Assembly (NCBI RefSeq): GCF_015355625.1
Contig: NZ_JACLAF010000009.1
Span: 1-64,000 of the forward strand
DNA length: 64,000 bases
Reading direction: 5' to 3'
Source of the DNA: Tamlana sp. I1
GTDB lineage: Bacteria > Bacteroidota > Bacteroidia > Flavobacteriales > Flavobacteriaceae
Positions 14,732 through 26,600 of the stretch are shown here, in pieces. The translations under genes and the position numbers were made by a program. The notes under the pieces are model-generated. The model had not been told where the DNA came from, ran no database searches, and saw only the letters and a program-made list of their open reading frames with translations. How positions within the stretch are numbered: position 1 is the first letter of the stretch; each line of letters opens with the position of its first letter.

Positions 14732-15379
14732 ATGGAAAAAGATTTAAGCAATTATAGGAAGTCCTACGAAAAAGGCGAGTTACTTTTAAGTCAAGTCCCA
14801 GAAAATCCTATTGAATTGTTTCAAAAATGGTTTCATGAAGTGGATACTTATTTTACACAGGATGAAACTAATGCGATGACGGTATCAACCTTAGGGCTAG
14901 ATGGTTATCCTAAAAACCGTGTTGTGCTTCTAAAAAAATACACCTATGAAGGCTTTATATTTTACACCAATTATAATAGTGAAAAAGGTAAAGCTATAGA
15001 AGCGAACCCAAATGTTTGTCTTTCCTTTTTTTGGAATGGAGCAGAGCGCCAAGTTATAATAAAAGGTAAAGTTGAAAAGATTGCTGCTAATTTAAGCGAT
15101 GGCTATTTTGAATCTCGACCAAGAGGTAGCCAAATAGGGGCGTTAGTGTCCAACCAAAGTGATGTGGTTAAAAACAGACAATTTCTTGAAGATAAACTTA
15201 AAGAGCTTGAAAATGTTTATGAAGGTAAAGAAATTATAAGACCTCAACATTGGGGCGGTTATATTGTTAAACCCGTTGAAATTGAATTTTGGCAAGGCCG
15301 ACCTAATCGATTACATGACCGAATTCGCTATAAACTTCAAGAAGATTTCGATTGGAAAATCGACCGACTATCTCCTTAA
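14732..15379 (+). CDS. pdxH: pyridoxamine 5'-phosphate oxidase
   Basis: This 215-residue FMN enzyme oxidises pyridoxine or pyridoxamine phosphate to pyridoxal phosphate. Recognisable segments are MTVSTLGLDGYPKNRVVLLK (FMN-binding strand), FYTNYNSEKGKAI, SFFWNGAERQV, then the substrate-site ESRPRGSQIGALVSNQS and the C-terminal signature EFWQGRPNRLHDR. Length is standard. The start ATG 14,732 follows an AT-rich promoter region. Confidence 0.96.
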   Translation: MEKDLSNYRKSYEKGELLLSQVPENPIELFQKWFHEVDTYFTQDETNAMTVSTLGLDGYPKNRVVLLKKYTYEGFIFYTNYNSEKGKAIEANPNVCLSFFWNGAERQVIIKGKVEKIAANLSDGYFESRPRGSQIGALVSNQSDVVKNRQFLEDKLKELENVYEGKEIIRPQHWGGYIVKPVEIEFWQGRPNRLHDRIRYKLQEDFDWKIDRLSP

Positions 15380-15528
15380 TTTATCGTTAAACGGATTAAA
15401 TTTGTAGTTTTTACTTACCGTTTATCGATTAAAAACATAAAACACCGATAAAAAACACAAATTTAACATGAAATAACTTGGAACTTTAGGAAAGACTACT
15501 ATTTTAGTAAAACTAAATTTACTAATCC

Positions 15529-16026
15529 ATGAAGTTGCTTCCCAAATCGCTATTCATGGCGTTGTTAGTTTCTTTTTTATTATTTTCCTGTTCTACGGAT
15601 AGTATTGAAAATGAATCAGATGCCATTGAAATTAATATAGTTCCTACTGAAACAAAAGTCATAGAAATTGAAGTCCTAGATTTAATTAATGCCCATAGAG
15701 CTTCTTTGGGATTAAATACTTTAGAAGTCATGGATTTAATAAAATCGGTTGCTTATACACATACTGATTATATGGTTGGAAACAATGTGGTATCTCACGA
15801 TCATTTTTTTACACGTAGCAATTATTTAAAATCCTATGCCGGTGCTCAAAAAGTATCAGAAAATGTGGCTTATGGTTTTAGTACCGCTGAAGGTGTTGTA
15901 AATGCTTGGTTAAATAGTGAAGGACATAAAGCAAATCTTGAAGGTGATTTTACAAATTTCGATTTGTCTGCTGAAAAAAATGACCAAGGACGTTGGTTTT
16001 TCACAAATATCTTCATTAAAAAATAA
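15529..16026 (+). CDS. CAP/SCP-domain lipoprotein
   Basis: The 165-residue protein has an N-terminal lipoprotein signal ending in LLFSC (Cys about residue 21), then a CAP (SCP/PR-1) domain. Visible elements are LINAHRASLGLNTLEV, AYTHTDYM, VSHDHF, VSENVAYGF and WLNSEGHKANL, which carry the usual His and Glu residues. CAP lipoproteins are exported proteins of largely unknown function in bacteria. It is a single-gene unit ending at a strong terminator. Confidence 0.88.
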   Translation: MKLLPKSLFMALLVSFLLFSCSTDSIENESDAIEINIVPTETKVIEIEVLDLINAHRASLGLNTLEVMDLIKSVAYTHTDYMVGNNVVSHDHFFTRSNYLKSYAGAQKVSENVAYGFSTAEGVVNAWLNSEGHKANLEGDFTNFDLSAEKNDQGRWFFTNIFIKK

Positions 16027-16042
16027 ATCTAATAGAAACTGT

Positions 16043-16079
16043 AAACCATCAAAAGTAACTTACAATTGATGGTTTTTTT
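16043..16079. terminator. terminator after CAP lipoprotein gene
   Basis: AAACCATCAA and TTGATGGTTT form a stem separated by 12 bases and followed by seven T on the plus strand. It lies between the convergent CAP and OmpA-like genes and may serve both. Confidence 0.75.
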
Positions 16080-16085
16080 ATGCTT

Positions 16086-17720
16086 TTACTTTTTCACTAT
16101 CAAACTAAAATTGGTGCGTCTATTTATTTGGTGTTCTTTTTCTGTACAATTTACACTTCCATCACATTGATTTAGTAAATTTTGTTCTCCAAATCCTTTG
16201 TGTTCTATGATTCTGTTAGCATCTATCCCTTTTGATATTAAACACTTATAACTCGCTGCAGCTCTTTTTTCAGATAAGAGTTGGTTGTAATTTGAAGCTC
16301 CTCTTGAATCACAATAGGAGGCAATTTTAATTTTAGCTTCAGGATATTTGTTCAGCATTAAATCAACAATTTCTGTTAATTCATGTGAATATTGTTCAGA
16401 AATCTTAGCACTATTAAGTTTGAAATATATTGGTGTCAACTCAATGGTGCTAACGTTTTTAGCTTCCGCTGAACTATCCATAGGTTGTAATGAAAAATCT
16501 GCAACGATATCATCGATTGTCTCGTCAATATCTTTTGAATTTATAGGGGTAGAGGAGCTGATGTATCCGTTTTTCGTAACAGTAACAATATATTCAGAAT
16601 CTCTGTTGACGTTTATATTATAATGTCCTTCAGAATCTGAAGAAAAAGATGCAATTTCTTCACCTTGAGTATTCTTTAATGTTAAAAGTGCATCAGAGAT
16701 AACAGTGTTGTCTATTTCATTATAAATTGTGCCTTGAAGAGTTACTTTTTTTATGCGACTAAAAGCGTAAATATCATCGCTACCTACACCATTTGTTCTA
16801 TTTGAAGCAAAATAACCTGTCACGCCGTCCTTATTCATAAAAAATGAAAAATCATCGTTGCCAGAATTTATAGACTCTCCCAAATTTATAACGTTTGTAA
16901 TTGTTTTATCCTGGTTTGAAACTGTTGAAAAAATATCTAAAATCCCGAAGCCTTCATGACCATTTGAAGAAAAATACAAAACCCCTTTATTATTGACAAA
17001 AGGAAAATTGTCTTCCTTTTTAGTATTTACTTTATCACCCAGGTTTATAGGCGCTCCAAAGGATCCTTCTTCATAGATATCAACATAATAAATATCAGAT
17101 TCCCCATGTCCACCAGGTCTGTCCGATGAAAAATACAACTTAGAATCATCTTCATTTAAAGCGGGATGCGTGTTAGAAAAAGAGTTATTATTAAAAGGAA
17201 GTTCCTCAATATTTTTCCACTTATTTTTAATTAAAGATGCTTTATAAATTTTAAGATTGGAAATACCACTTTCGTCTTTGCCTAAACTGTTTTTAATAAA
17301 ATCTGTTCGAGAAAAGTACATGGTTTTTCCATCTTTACTCAGTGTTAATGGACCATCATGAAAAAAAGAGTTAACATCACCTTTTATTTTATATTTATAA
17401 TTTATGTTTAAACTGTCAAAGTTGTTTTTATCGATAACATAAATATCTAAAAATGGTTGGTTGCTAGGGGGATTCAAATGTTTTACCATAACACCTTTAT
17501 CTCTAGAAGACGTGAAATAAATTTTACCATTGTATTCGTAAGCGCCAAAGTCACTAAATTTAGAGTTAAATGCAACTGGTTTTATTTGAAATTCTTGCTT
17601 TGTGCTAAAACCGTTGTTATGACCTTTAAAACTGTCTTTTTCTGAAAAGCTATTTTACCCCATAATACACAAACTAGCGAGTAATGTGGCACCTACTGTG
17701 ATATAGTTTTTTAATGTCAT
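16086..17720 (-). pseudogene. OmpA-family PD40 protein with nonsense codon after the signal peptide
   Basis: An ATG at 17,720 begins a convincing signal-like segment (MTLKNYITVGATLLASLCIMG), and the next codon is an in-frame TAA at 17,655-17,657. The same frame then runs open to 16,086 with the same domain order as the neighbouring paralogue: KFSDFGAYEYNGKIYF, PD40 propeller repeats, a carboxypeptidase-regulatory-like domain (TLQGTIYNEIDNT), and an OmpA C-terminal domain with the peptidoglycan-binding NYNQLLSEKRAAA motif. It lacks the TPR region that the paralogue has between signal and propeller. The first ATG after the stop (17,489) would give a cytosolic 467-residue fragment, which makes no sense for an envelope protein. 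I call it a pseudogene. Confidence 0.75.
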
Positions 17721-17752
17721 GGGTTTTAATTTGAATAAACTTTTAAAATGAA

Positions 17753-17804
17753 GCTGTCTGAAAAGTTAATTAAATAAATTTATCAAGTTTACTTTTCAGA
17801 CAGC
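17753..17804 (-). terminator. terminator at end of the adhesin-SprF-OmpA operon
   Basis: GCTGTCTGAAAAGT (17,753-17,766) and ACTTTTCAGACAGC (17,791-17,804) form a perfect 14-bp stem just downstream of the 17,820 stop. It separates the intact operon from the OmpA pseudogene. Confidence 0.7.
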
Positions 17805-17819
17805 CTCTTATTATTATTA

Positions 17820-19739
17820 TTATTCCATTTTAACAACAATAAATTGAGTACGTCTGTTTAATTGATGATCTGCTTCTTCGCAATCTTCACCACTTTCACA
17901 TCCGTTGGTTAATCTGCGTTCACCAAAGCCTTCATGCGCTGTAATTCTTGCAGGATCAATACCTTTTGATATTAAATAATCGTAAGTGGAATTTGCTCTG
18001 TCAATTGATAGTTTGTCGTTATAACTTAAGGCACCACGCGAATCGGTATGTGACTCAATTCTAATAATCATTTCAGGGTAATCATTAGTCATTAAATCCA
18101 CAATTTTGTCTAATTCTAAAGCCGCATCTTCTCTAATATTATGCTTGTTGAAATCGAAATAAATGGTATTAAGTTCCGCAAGTTTTACAACATTATGTAC
18201 CGGGTTTAGCAATAAGTTTGCTTTAATATTAACAAGTTCTGTTTGAATGTTTTTAGAGGTGAAATTGCGATAATCAATAATATATTTATCTTGACTGGCT
18301 ACAATTTTATAATCGTTATTTCTGTCGATATTTATTTGATAATAACCGTTTTCATCGGTTTCCATAAAGGCAATTTCTTTACCGTTTGAATCAAACAAAG
18401 TAATTTTAGCATTAGGAATAGGGTTGGAGTTAATCGCATCTGAAACGACACCCTCTACATGCAGAACAGGTTCTCTATGAAAAGCATAAATATCATCACT
18501 ACCACGACCACCACGTCTGTTAGATGCAAAATATCCTGTAATACCATTTGGGTTCATGGTAAAAGCAAAATCATCGGCATTTGAATTTACAGGAATCCCT
18601 AAATTAATAACATCGGCAATCGAGCCTTCTTCTTCACCTTTAATAGCGGCAAAAATATCCATTAAGCCCAAGCCAACATGACCATCGGAAGAGAAGAATA
18701 ATACATCTTCTTTGTTGATAAACGGAAAGCCTTCAGCGTTTTCTGTATTAACAACATTTCCTAAGTTTTGAACATTAGTTAAACTTCCATCAGGGTTAAT
18801 ATCTACCACCCAAATATCTGAACCTCCATAAGTTCCTGGCCTGTCTGAAGTGAAATACAATTTAGTGTCATCGTTATTTAATGCAGCGTGTTGTGTTGAG
18901 TAATCATCACTATTAATTGATAAATCTTCAATATTAGTCCATAAACCATCAACCAAATGCGCTCTGTATAATTTCATGTTGGTCATCCCTTTATTATCTT
19001 TTCTTTCAACACCTTCAGTAAAGTTATTTCTAGAAAAGTACATGGTTTTACCATCTTTTGTAATGGTTACAGGGCCATCATGATAAATGGAATTAACATC
19101 TCCTGGAACTTTTGCAGAATAATCAACATTTTTTCTGGTTCCAGCATCGGCAACATAAACATCTAGAAAAGGTTGTTCGTTCCATCCATAAAGTCGTTTT
19201 GTAGCCACACCTTCATCTCTAGAAGAAGCGAAATAAACTTTCCCGTTAAACTCAAATGCACCAAAGTCGCTGTATTTTGAGTTAAACCTAACTTTATCTA
19301 AAAAGTATTGCTGTTTCGCACCAAATACACTGCTTATAAAGTTAGCTTCTTTAGTAAAATCGTTCTTATTTACTACACCGCCAGAGTCTTTATAACGTTG
19401 AAGCCATTGTTCGGATTCTTTATATTTTTTCATGCCTCGAAGCGATTGCGCGTATTTATAATAATACTCAATCGGAACATTTTTTTGTTCTACAACGCTT
19501 TTATAATACCTAGAAGCATTTCTAGGATCTCTTAAAAGCGCATAACAATCGGCCAATTTTCGAGTTGCATAATCTTTATTATAATTGTTCTTAATCAGGT
19601 CTTGATAAACTTTTGATGCTTTTACAAAAGAAAATTTATTGAATAAGGTATCCGCGCGTTTCTGTTTTCCTTGTTGAGCAAACACTGAAAAACTAATTGT
19701 TAAAGCGATAAAAACTAAGATGTAACTTTTATTTTTCAT
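17820..19739 (-). CDS. PorE-like TPR/PD40/OmpA peptidoglycan-binding lipoprotein-type protein
   Basis: The 639-residue exported protein has a signal peptide ending at FAQ (about residue 22). Domains in order: TPR repeats (about 30-130), a PD40/WD40-like propeller with repeated LYFTSDRPG and YFASNRRGG motifs (about 150-410), a carboxypeptidase-regulatory-like domain (VEGVVSDAINSNPIPNAKI), and an OmpA C-terminal domain (about 525-639) with FDFNKHNI and LSIDRANSTYDYL. This architecture is that of PorE, a periplasmic T9SS partner that binds peptidoglycan. It is the third gene in an operon with PorP/SprF and an adhesin, 12 bases after sprF, so it is likely an accessory for anchoring or exporting that adhesin rather than core PorE itself. 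Confidence 0.85.
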   Translation of the reverse strand: MKNKSYILVFIALTISFSVFAQQGKQKRADTLFNKFSFVKASKVYQDLIKNNYNKDYATRKLADCYALLRDPRNASRYYKSVVEQKNVPIEYYYKYAQSLRGMKKYKESEQWLQRYKDSGGVVNKNDFTKEANFISSVFGAKQQYFLDKVRFNSKYSDFGAFEFNGKVYFASSRDEGVATKRLYGWNEQPFLDVYVADAGTRKNVDYSAKVPGDVNSIYHDGPVTITKDGKTMYFSRNNFTEGVERKDNKGMTNMKLYRAHLVDGLWTNIEDLSINSDDYSTQHAALNNDDTKLYFTSDRPGTYGGSDIWVVDINPDGSLTNVQNLGNVVNTENAEGFPFINKEDVLFFSSDGHVGLGLMDIFAAIKGEEEGSIADVINLGIPVNSNADDFAFTMNPNGITGYFASNRRGGRGSDDIYAFHREPVLHVEGVVSDAINSNPIPNAKITLFDSNGKEIAFMETDENGYYQINIDRNNDYKIVASQDKYIIDYRNFTSKNIQTELVNIKANLLLNPVHNVVKLAELNTIYFDFNKHNIREDAALELDKIVDLMTNDYPEMIIRIESHTDSRGALSYNDKLSIDRANSTYDYLISKGIDPARITAHEGFGERRLTNGCESGEDCEEADHQLNRRTQFIVVKME

Positions 19740-19750
19740 AAAAATAAGTG

Positions 19751-20677
19751 TTAGAAATAACGAGGTGATTTTAATTTAGTACTCATGAATTTAAATTCGT
19801 ACATGAGTAAAAGTTCGTGTGTTCCTGTTGTGTATCGAGCAATTTCAGATATGGGTTTTTCATAAGCATATCCAATTCGTAATTGTCTTGATATTTGAAA
19901 ATCTACAATTCCACCTATGGCTGCAGTTTCTCTATTAATTCTGTAGGAACCACCTATCCAAAACTTTTCGTTATATAAAAAATTTGCTGTTAAATCATAT
20001 GAAACTGGCGCACCATTAGTGGCCTTAATTAAAAAGGCTGGCTTAAATTTAAATCTCTCACTTAAATCAAGTACCACACCACCAGTAAAATAGTAACTAA
20101 TGCGCTCTAAAGCCTCATAACCATTTTCAGTATGTGAATCGTTATTTAAAATTCTAGGTGTTGATAAACCAAAGTAAAACCTATCGGTACTCCAATAAAC
20201 ACCTGCTCCTATATTTGGCGCCCATCGGTCTTCGGTACCATAAATAAGCGGGTCGTTGGGGTTATCGCCATCTAATCGGAAACTAGAATCGAAACTAAAT
20301 TGAGTAAAACCAGCGGTAATACCAAAGGCTAGATTACCATTACGGCCTGTTGGAATAGAATATGAAAAATCGCCATACACATAGGTGAAATTCTGAGGCC
20401 CTAAATCGTCTTTAATGAATGATAAACCCAATCCAATTCTGTCATTTCTTAGAGGTGAATGAATAGAAAGTGTTTGTGTAATTGGTCCACCTTTAAATCC
20501 TACCCATTGGCTTCTGTGTAACCCAACAATACTTAAAGCATCTCGACTTCCTGCATAGGCAGGGTTAATAGAGATTGTATTGTACATATATTGTGTGAAT
20601 TGCGGTGCTTGTTGTGCAAATCCGTATGCGCAACTTAACAACGCTATGGCTAATATGTTATGTTTAAAAAATTTCAT
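19751..20677 (-). CDS. PorP/SprF family type IX secretion membrane protein
   Basis: The 308-residue outer-membrane beta-barrel protein has a signal peptide ending at GFAQ (about 21) and the family hallmark PQFTQYMYNTISINPAYAGSRD right after it. The rest alternates short amphipathic strands with turns. Family members attach T9SS type B substrates such as SprB to the cell surface. It sits directly downstream of the adhesin gene (10 bases) with a PorE-like gene behind it, the typical adhesin-SprF-OmpA unit. The C-terminus ends with aromatic-rich strands as for a barrel. Confidence 0.92.
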   Translation of the reverse strand: MKFFKHNILAIALLSCAYGFAQQAPQFTQYMYNTISINPAYAGSRDALSIVGLHRSQWVGFKGGPITQTLSIHSPLRNDRIGLGLSFIKDDLGPQNFTYVYGDFSYSIPTGRNGNLAFGITAGFTQFSFDSSFRLDGDNPNDPLIYGTEDRWAPNIGAGVYWSTDRFYFGLSTPRILNNDSHTENGYEALERISYYFTGGVVLDLSERFKFKPAFLIKATNGAPVSYDLTANFLYNEKFWIGGSYRINRETAAIGGIVDFQISRQLRIGYAYEKPISEIARYTTGTHELLLMYEFKFMSTKLKSPRYF

Positions 20678-20687
20678 AGGTTAGGTT

Positions 20688-23600
20688 TTATTTGGTTCCT
20701 ATATAAACAGGGCCAGTCAATGGACTTAATCCGCTATTTTTTAAGTTAATGATGTAATAGTATGTTCCTGTTGGTAATTTACCCTTAGATCCTATAGATG
20801 AACTAGGAGCAGAGCCATCCCAGTCTCCTTTTGCTCCAGAAGTTTCTATACTACCAAGCGTATAATTGTTTGATTCGTAAACTAGTGCACCCCATCTGTT
20901 AAACACTTTAACCTCAGCAACAAACCCACATAAATCAATGCCTTTAATATCAAAAGTGTCGTTGTAACCATCACCGTTAGGTGTAATAGCTGTTGAAATT
21001 TGAATATCATTTTCACCACATGGAAGTACAATACAGTCTGCATGAAGGTTCATAACAATTTCTGAAACACTTATACAGCCATTATTTGTTGTAGTGTATC
21101 TGAATCGGTAATTAATCCCTCCGCTTCCAGGAAGGAATTCTTCACTCATTTTAATAATAGTTGGATCGAAAAGATTTCCGTTAAGTGTTGCAGCAGAAGT
21201 ACCTTCAACAATTTCCCAGGTGCCTTTAGTGTTAAGGTCTTCTGAGATTAATGCTTGCAGATCTACAATACCATCTTGAAAACAAGTATCTGGTGCAACA
21301 ATTTCTGTATATATTTCATCTAATGTCACATTAAGTGTTTGGGTATAGGTTTCTGAGTTATTACATTCATCGGTAACCAACCAAGTTCTTATAATTTCAT
21401 AATCAACAAAATTGTTTTCATCAAAGGAATTGGTTTCATTAAAATCAACTGTAATATTTGAAGAGCAGTTATCAGCAAAGGTCATATTAGGTGCCTCAGG
21501 AATATCTGTACAACTTACATCTAAAACCGTTTCAAATGAAGTTGAAGGTACAGGAGCAGTTGTGTCTTCAACGGTAATTAATTGCGTATGAGTAGCTGTT
21601 AATCCACACTCATCTACAGCAGTCCAAGTTCTAGTAATGGTATAATTGTTAATACAAGTTCCGTTTGTTCTAACATCTACACTTGTAACTTTTGCATCTC
21701 CACAATTATCTGTAGCCGTTATAATTGCTGGAACCGGAATATTATCACATTCTACTGTAACGTCTCTTGGTAGTGTTTCAACAAACTGAGGTGCGGTGGT
21801 ATCTTGTACCGTAATTATTTGTGTATGTGTTGTAGTTAATCCACACTCATCTACAGCTGTCCAAGTTCTAGTTAGAGTATAGTTATTAGCACAGTTTCCA
21901 TTAGTTCTGGTGTCGTTAACGGAAACAGTAGCCGATCCACAGATATCTGTAGCAGTTAATGTTTCAGCGGTAGGTACAGCATCACATTCAACAATTAGAG
22001 TCGTAGCAGGTAGGCTATCTACAAAGGTAGGCGCAGTGGTATCCTGTACGGTAATGGTTTGAACATGCGTATTGGTTATTCCGCAATCGTCGGTCGCAGT
22101 ATAAGTACGTTTTAAAATGTAATTTGAAGGACAGTTGCCATCAATTCTTAATTCATCAACAGTAACTGTAGCAGATCCACAATTATCAGAAGCGGTTAAT
22201 GTTTCAGCAGCTGGAATTCCATCACATTCAACTACAACATCAGCAGGTAAACTAGTTTGATCAAATACAGGTGCTGTGGTGTCTGAAGTTGAAATGATTT
22301 GATTTGCTGAAACAGTATTTCCACAACTATCTGTAGCTGTCCAAGTACGTGTTATACTATAAGTTCCAGAACAAGCACCATCGGTTCTTACATCGTTAAA
22401 AGTTATCACCGGATTAGGATCGCAATTATCGGTAGCCGTTGCTGTACCAAATGAAATCGGACTTAAATCATCACTACATTGCGCAGAAACATTTACCGGA
22501 AGATCCAAAACAGGAGGAGCTGTATCTTCAACAGTAATAGTTTGGGCAATTGACGTTGCATTATTGCAATCATCAGTAAAGGTCCAGGTTCTTGTTATTA
22601 GAACTTTACAAGGATTGCTATTATCGACACTATCTACACCTAGAGCAGTTATAGTTCCGCTGCAATTGTCATTTGCTGTTAAATTGCTTGGTGCAGGCAC
22701 ATCACTTAAACATTGGTAAGCAACATCGGCAGGAGTGCTTGGCGCATTTGGCGCTAAAGTATCTTCTATTGTGAAAGTAGCTGTTGTTTCGGTATAATTG
22801 CCACAAGAATCGGTTGCAGTAAAAGTGACTGTAGCCGAACCTGTTTCTCCACAATCATCTGAAAGTGATGTGTAATTATTTGACCATACTATTACCGAAC
22901 AATCTTCAGTAACTGTGGCACCAGCATTAGAGGTTAACCAAGCATTCAAGTCAGCAATATTTCCAGAACCATCACATTCTACAGTTAAACTAGTAGCTTG
23001 TTTTGTAATAGTTGGTGCAATATCATCTTTTATGTGAAAAAGAGCAGATGTTACGCTTGTGTTACCACATTCATCTTCAGCTGTAAAATTAACCCTAATT
23101 CCTTTTTCTAGTTTACATTTTACTCGGTTATCACCATCGTAATCATTGCTCCATTTTATTGAACTACAACTATCTGTTGCTGTTGCTCCTGCATTTGAAT
23201 TTAACCAATCGGTTAATTGTTTTTGCGTGTCTCCTGATCCACAGATAATTTCTATATCTGCGATGTTTGTATTGTCTATAATAGGAGCGGTGGTGTCTTC
23301 AATAGTGAAAGTAGCCTCTTTAGTGATTTTATTTCCACATTCATCTTCAAGAGTAAAAGTAACGGTTTCTGTTCCTGTAGAACCACAAAGATCAGACAGA
23401 CCATTGCTGTTGTGAGTTACCGTTGCCGTTCCGCAATTGTCTGTTCCGCTAAATGAACTTAACCATGCGTTAAAAGCAGTAGTTGGATTTGAAGCATCAC
23501 ATTCTACAGTAGCATCAGTTGGTTCAACCGTCCATGTAGGATTTGTTTTGTCTTCGATTGTGAAAGTAGCATCTTTAGTGATTTTATTTCCACATTCATC

Positions 23601-26600
23601 TTCAAGTGTGAAAGTAACGGTTTCTGTTCCTGTAGAACCACAAAGATCAGACAGACCGTTGCTGTTGTGAGTTACCGTTGCCGTTCCGCAAGTATCTGTT
23701 CCGCTAAAAGAACTTAACCATGCGTTAAAAGCAGTAGTTGTATCTGAAGCATCACATTCTACAATAGCATCAGTTGGTTCAACCGTCCACGTAGGTTTTG
23801 TTTTGTCTTCGATTGTGAAAGTAGCATCTTTATTGATTTTATTTCCACATTCATCTTCAAGCGTGAAAGTAACGGTTTCTGTTCCTGTAGAGCCACAAAG
23901 ATCAGACAGACCGTTGCTGTTGTGAGTTACAGTTGCGGTGCCACAAGTATCTGTACCGCTAAAAGAACTTAACCATGCGTTAAAAGCAGTAGTAGGATCT
24001 GAAGCATCACATTCTACAGTAGCATCAGCTGGTTCAACCGTCCATGTAGGATTTGTTTTGTCTTCAATTGTGAAAGTAGCATCTTTAGTGATTTTATTTC
24101 CACATTCATCTTCGAGCGTGAAAGTAACGGCTTCAGTTCCTGTAGAACCACAAAGATCAGACAGACCGTTGCTGTTGTGAGTTACCGTTGCTGTTCCGCA
24201 AGTATCTGTACCACTAAATGAACCTAACCATGCGTTAAATGCAGTAGTTGAGTTTGAAGCATCACATTCTACAGTGGCATCAGTTGGTTCAACCGTCCAT
24301 GTAGGATTTGTTTTGTCTTCGATTGTGAAAGTCGCAGTGGTGTTTTCAGAATTTCCACAAGCATCCGTTGCGGTAAATGTAACAGAAACAGAACCTGTCT
24401 CAGCACAACCATCAGAAATTGACGCATAATTGTTGGTCCATTTAATTGTAGAACATTCATCGGTTGCTTGAGCACCACCGTTGGTTGTTAACCAATTATT
24501 TAGTTCGTTAGTATTTCCAGAACCATCACATGCTACTGTTTTGTTTGCTGCTGCTGTTGTAATATTAGGAGGAGTAACATCTTGAATGGTATAAGTTGCT
24601 GTAATATCAGTTTTGTTTCCACAGCTATCAGTAGCAGTAAATATAACAGAAATAGGTTGTGCAGCTAAACATTGTGTACTTGTATCTCCACCATAATTGT
24701 TAGTCCAAGTTATCGTACTACAATTATCTGTTGCAGTAGCTCCTGCATGTGAAGCCAACCAATTGGTTAATTTGCTTGGGTCGTCTTTACCACAATCAAT
24801 CACAATATTACTTAAACTAGAATTATCAATTACTGGTTTAGTTTGATCTTTTCCTGTATGTGTAATTGTTTGATTTTCTAGTTTGTTATCACAATCATCT
24901 ACAACTTCGTATGTATAAATAAGTGTCCATGCACAATCATCACCTGTTAAGGCTGTATTTGTAAGGTTTACTGTTACTGGGTTTGTACAACTATCGGTAT
25001 AATTTGAAGCTATAGTGTTAGCCACAAAAGGGTAATTTGTTTGAGCATCATTATAACAAACATCGGCATCTACAACTCCTGTTGGTGCAGTTCCTGAAGG
25101 GGGAGTAGTATCATCTATAGTTATGGTATGAGCACTAGACGACGTGTTATCGCAGTTATCAATTACCGTATAAGTTCTTGTTACAATTATAGGGCAGGTT
25201 CCAGATTCGGTATCTTTATAACTAATATTTTTAATTCCTTTACCTCCTGTATTATCCGAAGCAGTTCCGGTTCCATCAAAAGCGGCTTGTAATTGCGCTA
25301 AGGTGATGTCCACAGCTGTTGTGCTGCATGCTAAATGTCCAGCAGCGGCAAGCGCATCGGTTCCGCAGCCTTCAATGGTTTCGTTAGCAGGACTTGTTAT
25401 AGTTGGAGCTGTTTCATCATCACCATCTACAGTAAATGAATCGGAAATAGTACAACCATTAGCATCGGTTACAGTAACAGTATAAGTTCCTTTTCCAATA
25501 TTTGATAAATCCTCCGTGGTTGCGGAATTACTCCACATAAAAGAATAAGGTGTAGCACCTCCTGTTACGGTTATATCTATACTAGCCGTAGTATCGGCAG
25601 AGCAAGTTATACCTGTAGCAATACCTGATAAGCCAAGATTAGTTAAGATAACTGGATTTGTTGCATTGGTTTTTTCACAACTTGTAAGTCCGCTTTTTAC
25701 TTTTAAGGAATAAGAGCCTTCTGGTAAATTTGAAAATGTAGTTGAAGATTGATAGGTTACGCCATTATCAATTGAATATTCATATTCTCCAGCGTTGCTT
25801 GAAACAGGTTCTGTAATTTCAAGTGTAAAATTATCTGCACTATTACAAGTAATGGCGTATTTCGGTTCTGGTGGGAGTGCAACATAATTTAGCTTTACAG
25901 TGCCTTCTTCACAGACTTTATCATTTGGATGAACAAGGCATAATTTATATGTAAAGTTAACTTCGCCCATAAAGCCATTGGTAGGGTAATAAGTATAGGT
26001 GCCATCAGGGTGAAATTCAAATGGTTGGGCTCCAGCTACATCTGGTCCTGATATTAATTCATATTTAGTTTTTGCAGGAGCACTGTTTTGCTCTTTTAAA
26101 TCGCCATTATATATATTACCTAAACATTCTATAGGCTGTTGGTCTACTGCATATTTTTGAATCAGAAAGAACTTTCCATCACCATGATCTGCTGTTGCTC
26201 CCACAAATTCAATTCTTGTTATTAAGGAGCCTGTCTCAGCCAATTCGTCTAAGTAATATAATGCAATAGCAATAGATTGTCCATTATCATTACATCGATC
26301 AGATTTCCAGTAGTCTGTTTCATCAACAGGAGCAATAATGTTTGAATCGCAACTTTCATAGTCTTGTCTATTAGGAAGATTCCTTACAAAAGTGCTGCCA
26401 AGTTTTACTTCAGTGCCTCCATTTGTTCCTTTAGGGTATCCATAAACCTCAATATAAAAACAGTTATTTCCGCCTCTTTCTGTTACCCCCAATAAACCAC
26501 CTGCGTTTGATGGGATAGCTGGGTCGTAATGTATAGATTGTCTTTGAGCAATGGTACTAGTCGAGGAAGTTGAGTTATAGTCATTACAAATATCATCACC

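Noticed and set aside
23146-25485. Several plus-strand ORFs over the adhesin
   Set aside because: They are antisense products of the 255-bp repeats and similar modules; the minus-strand frame has domains and a sorting signal.
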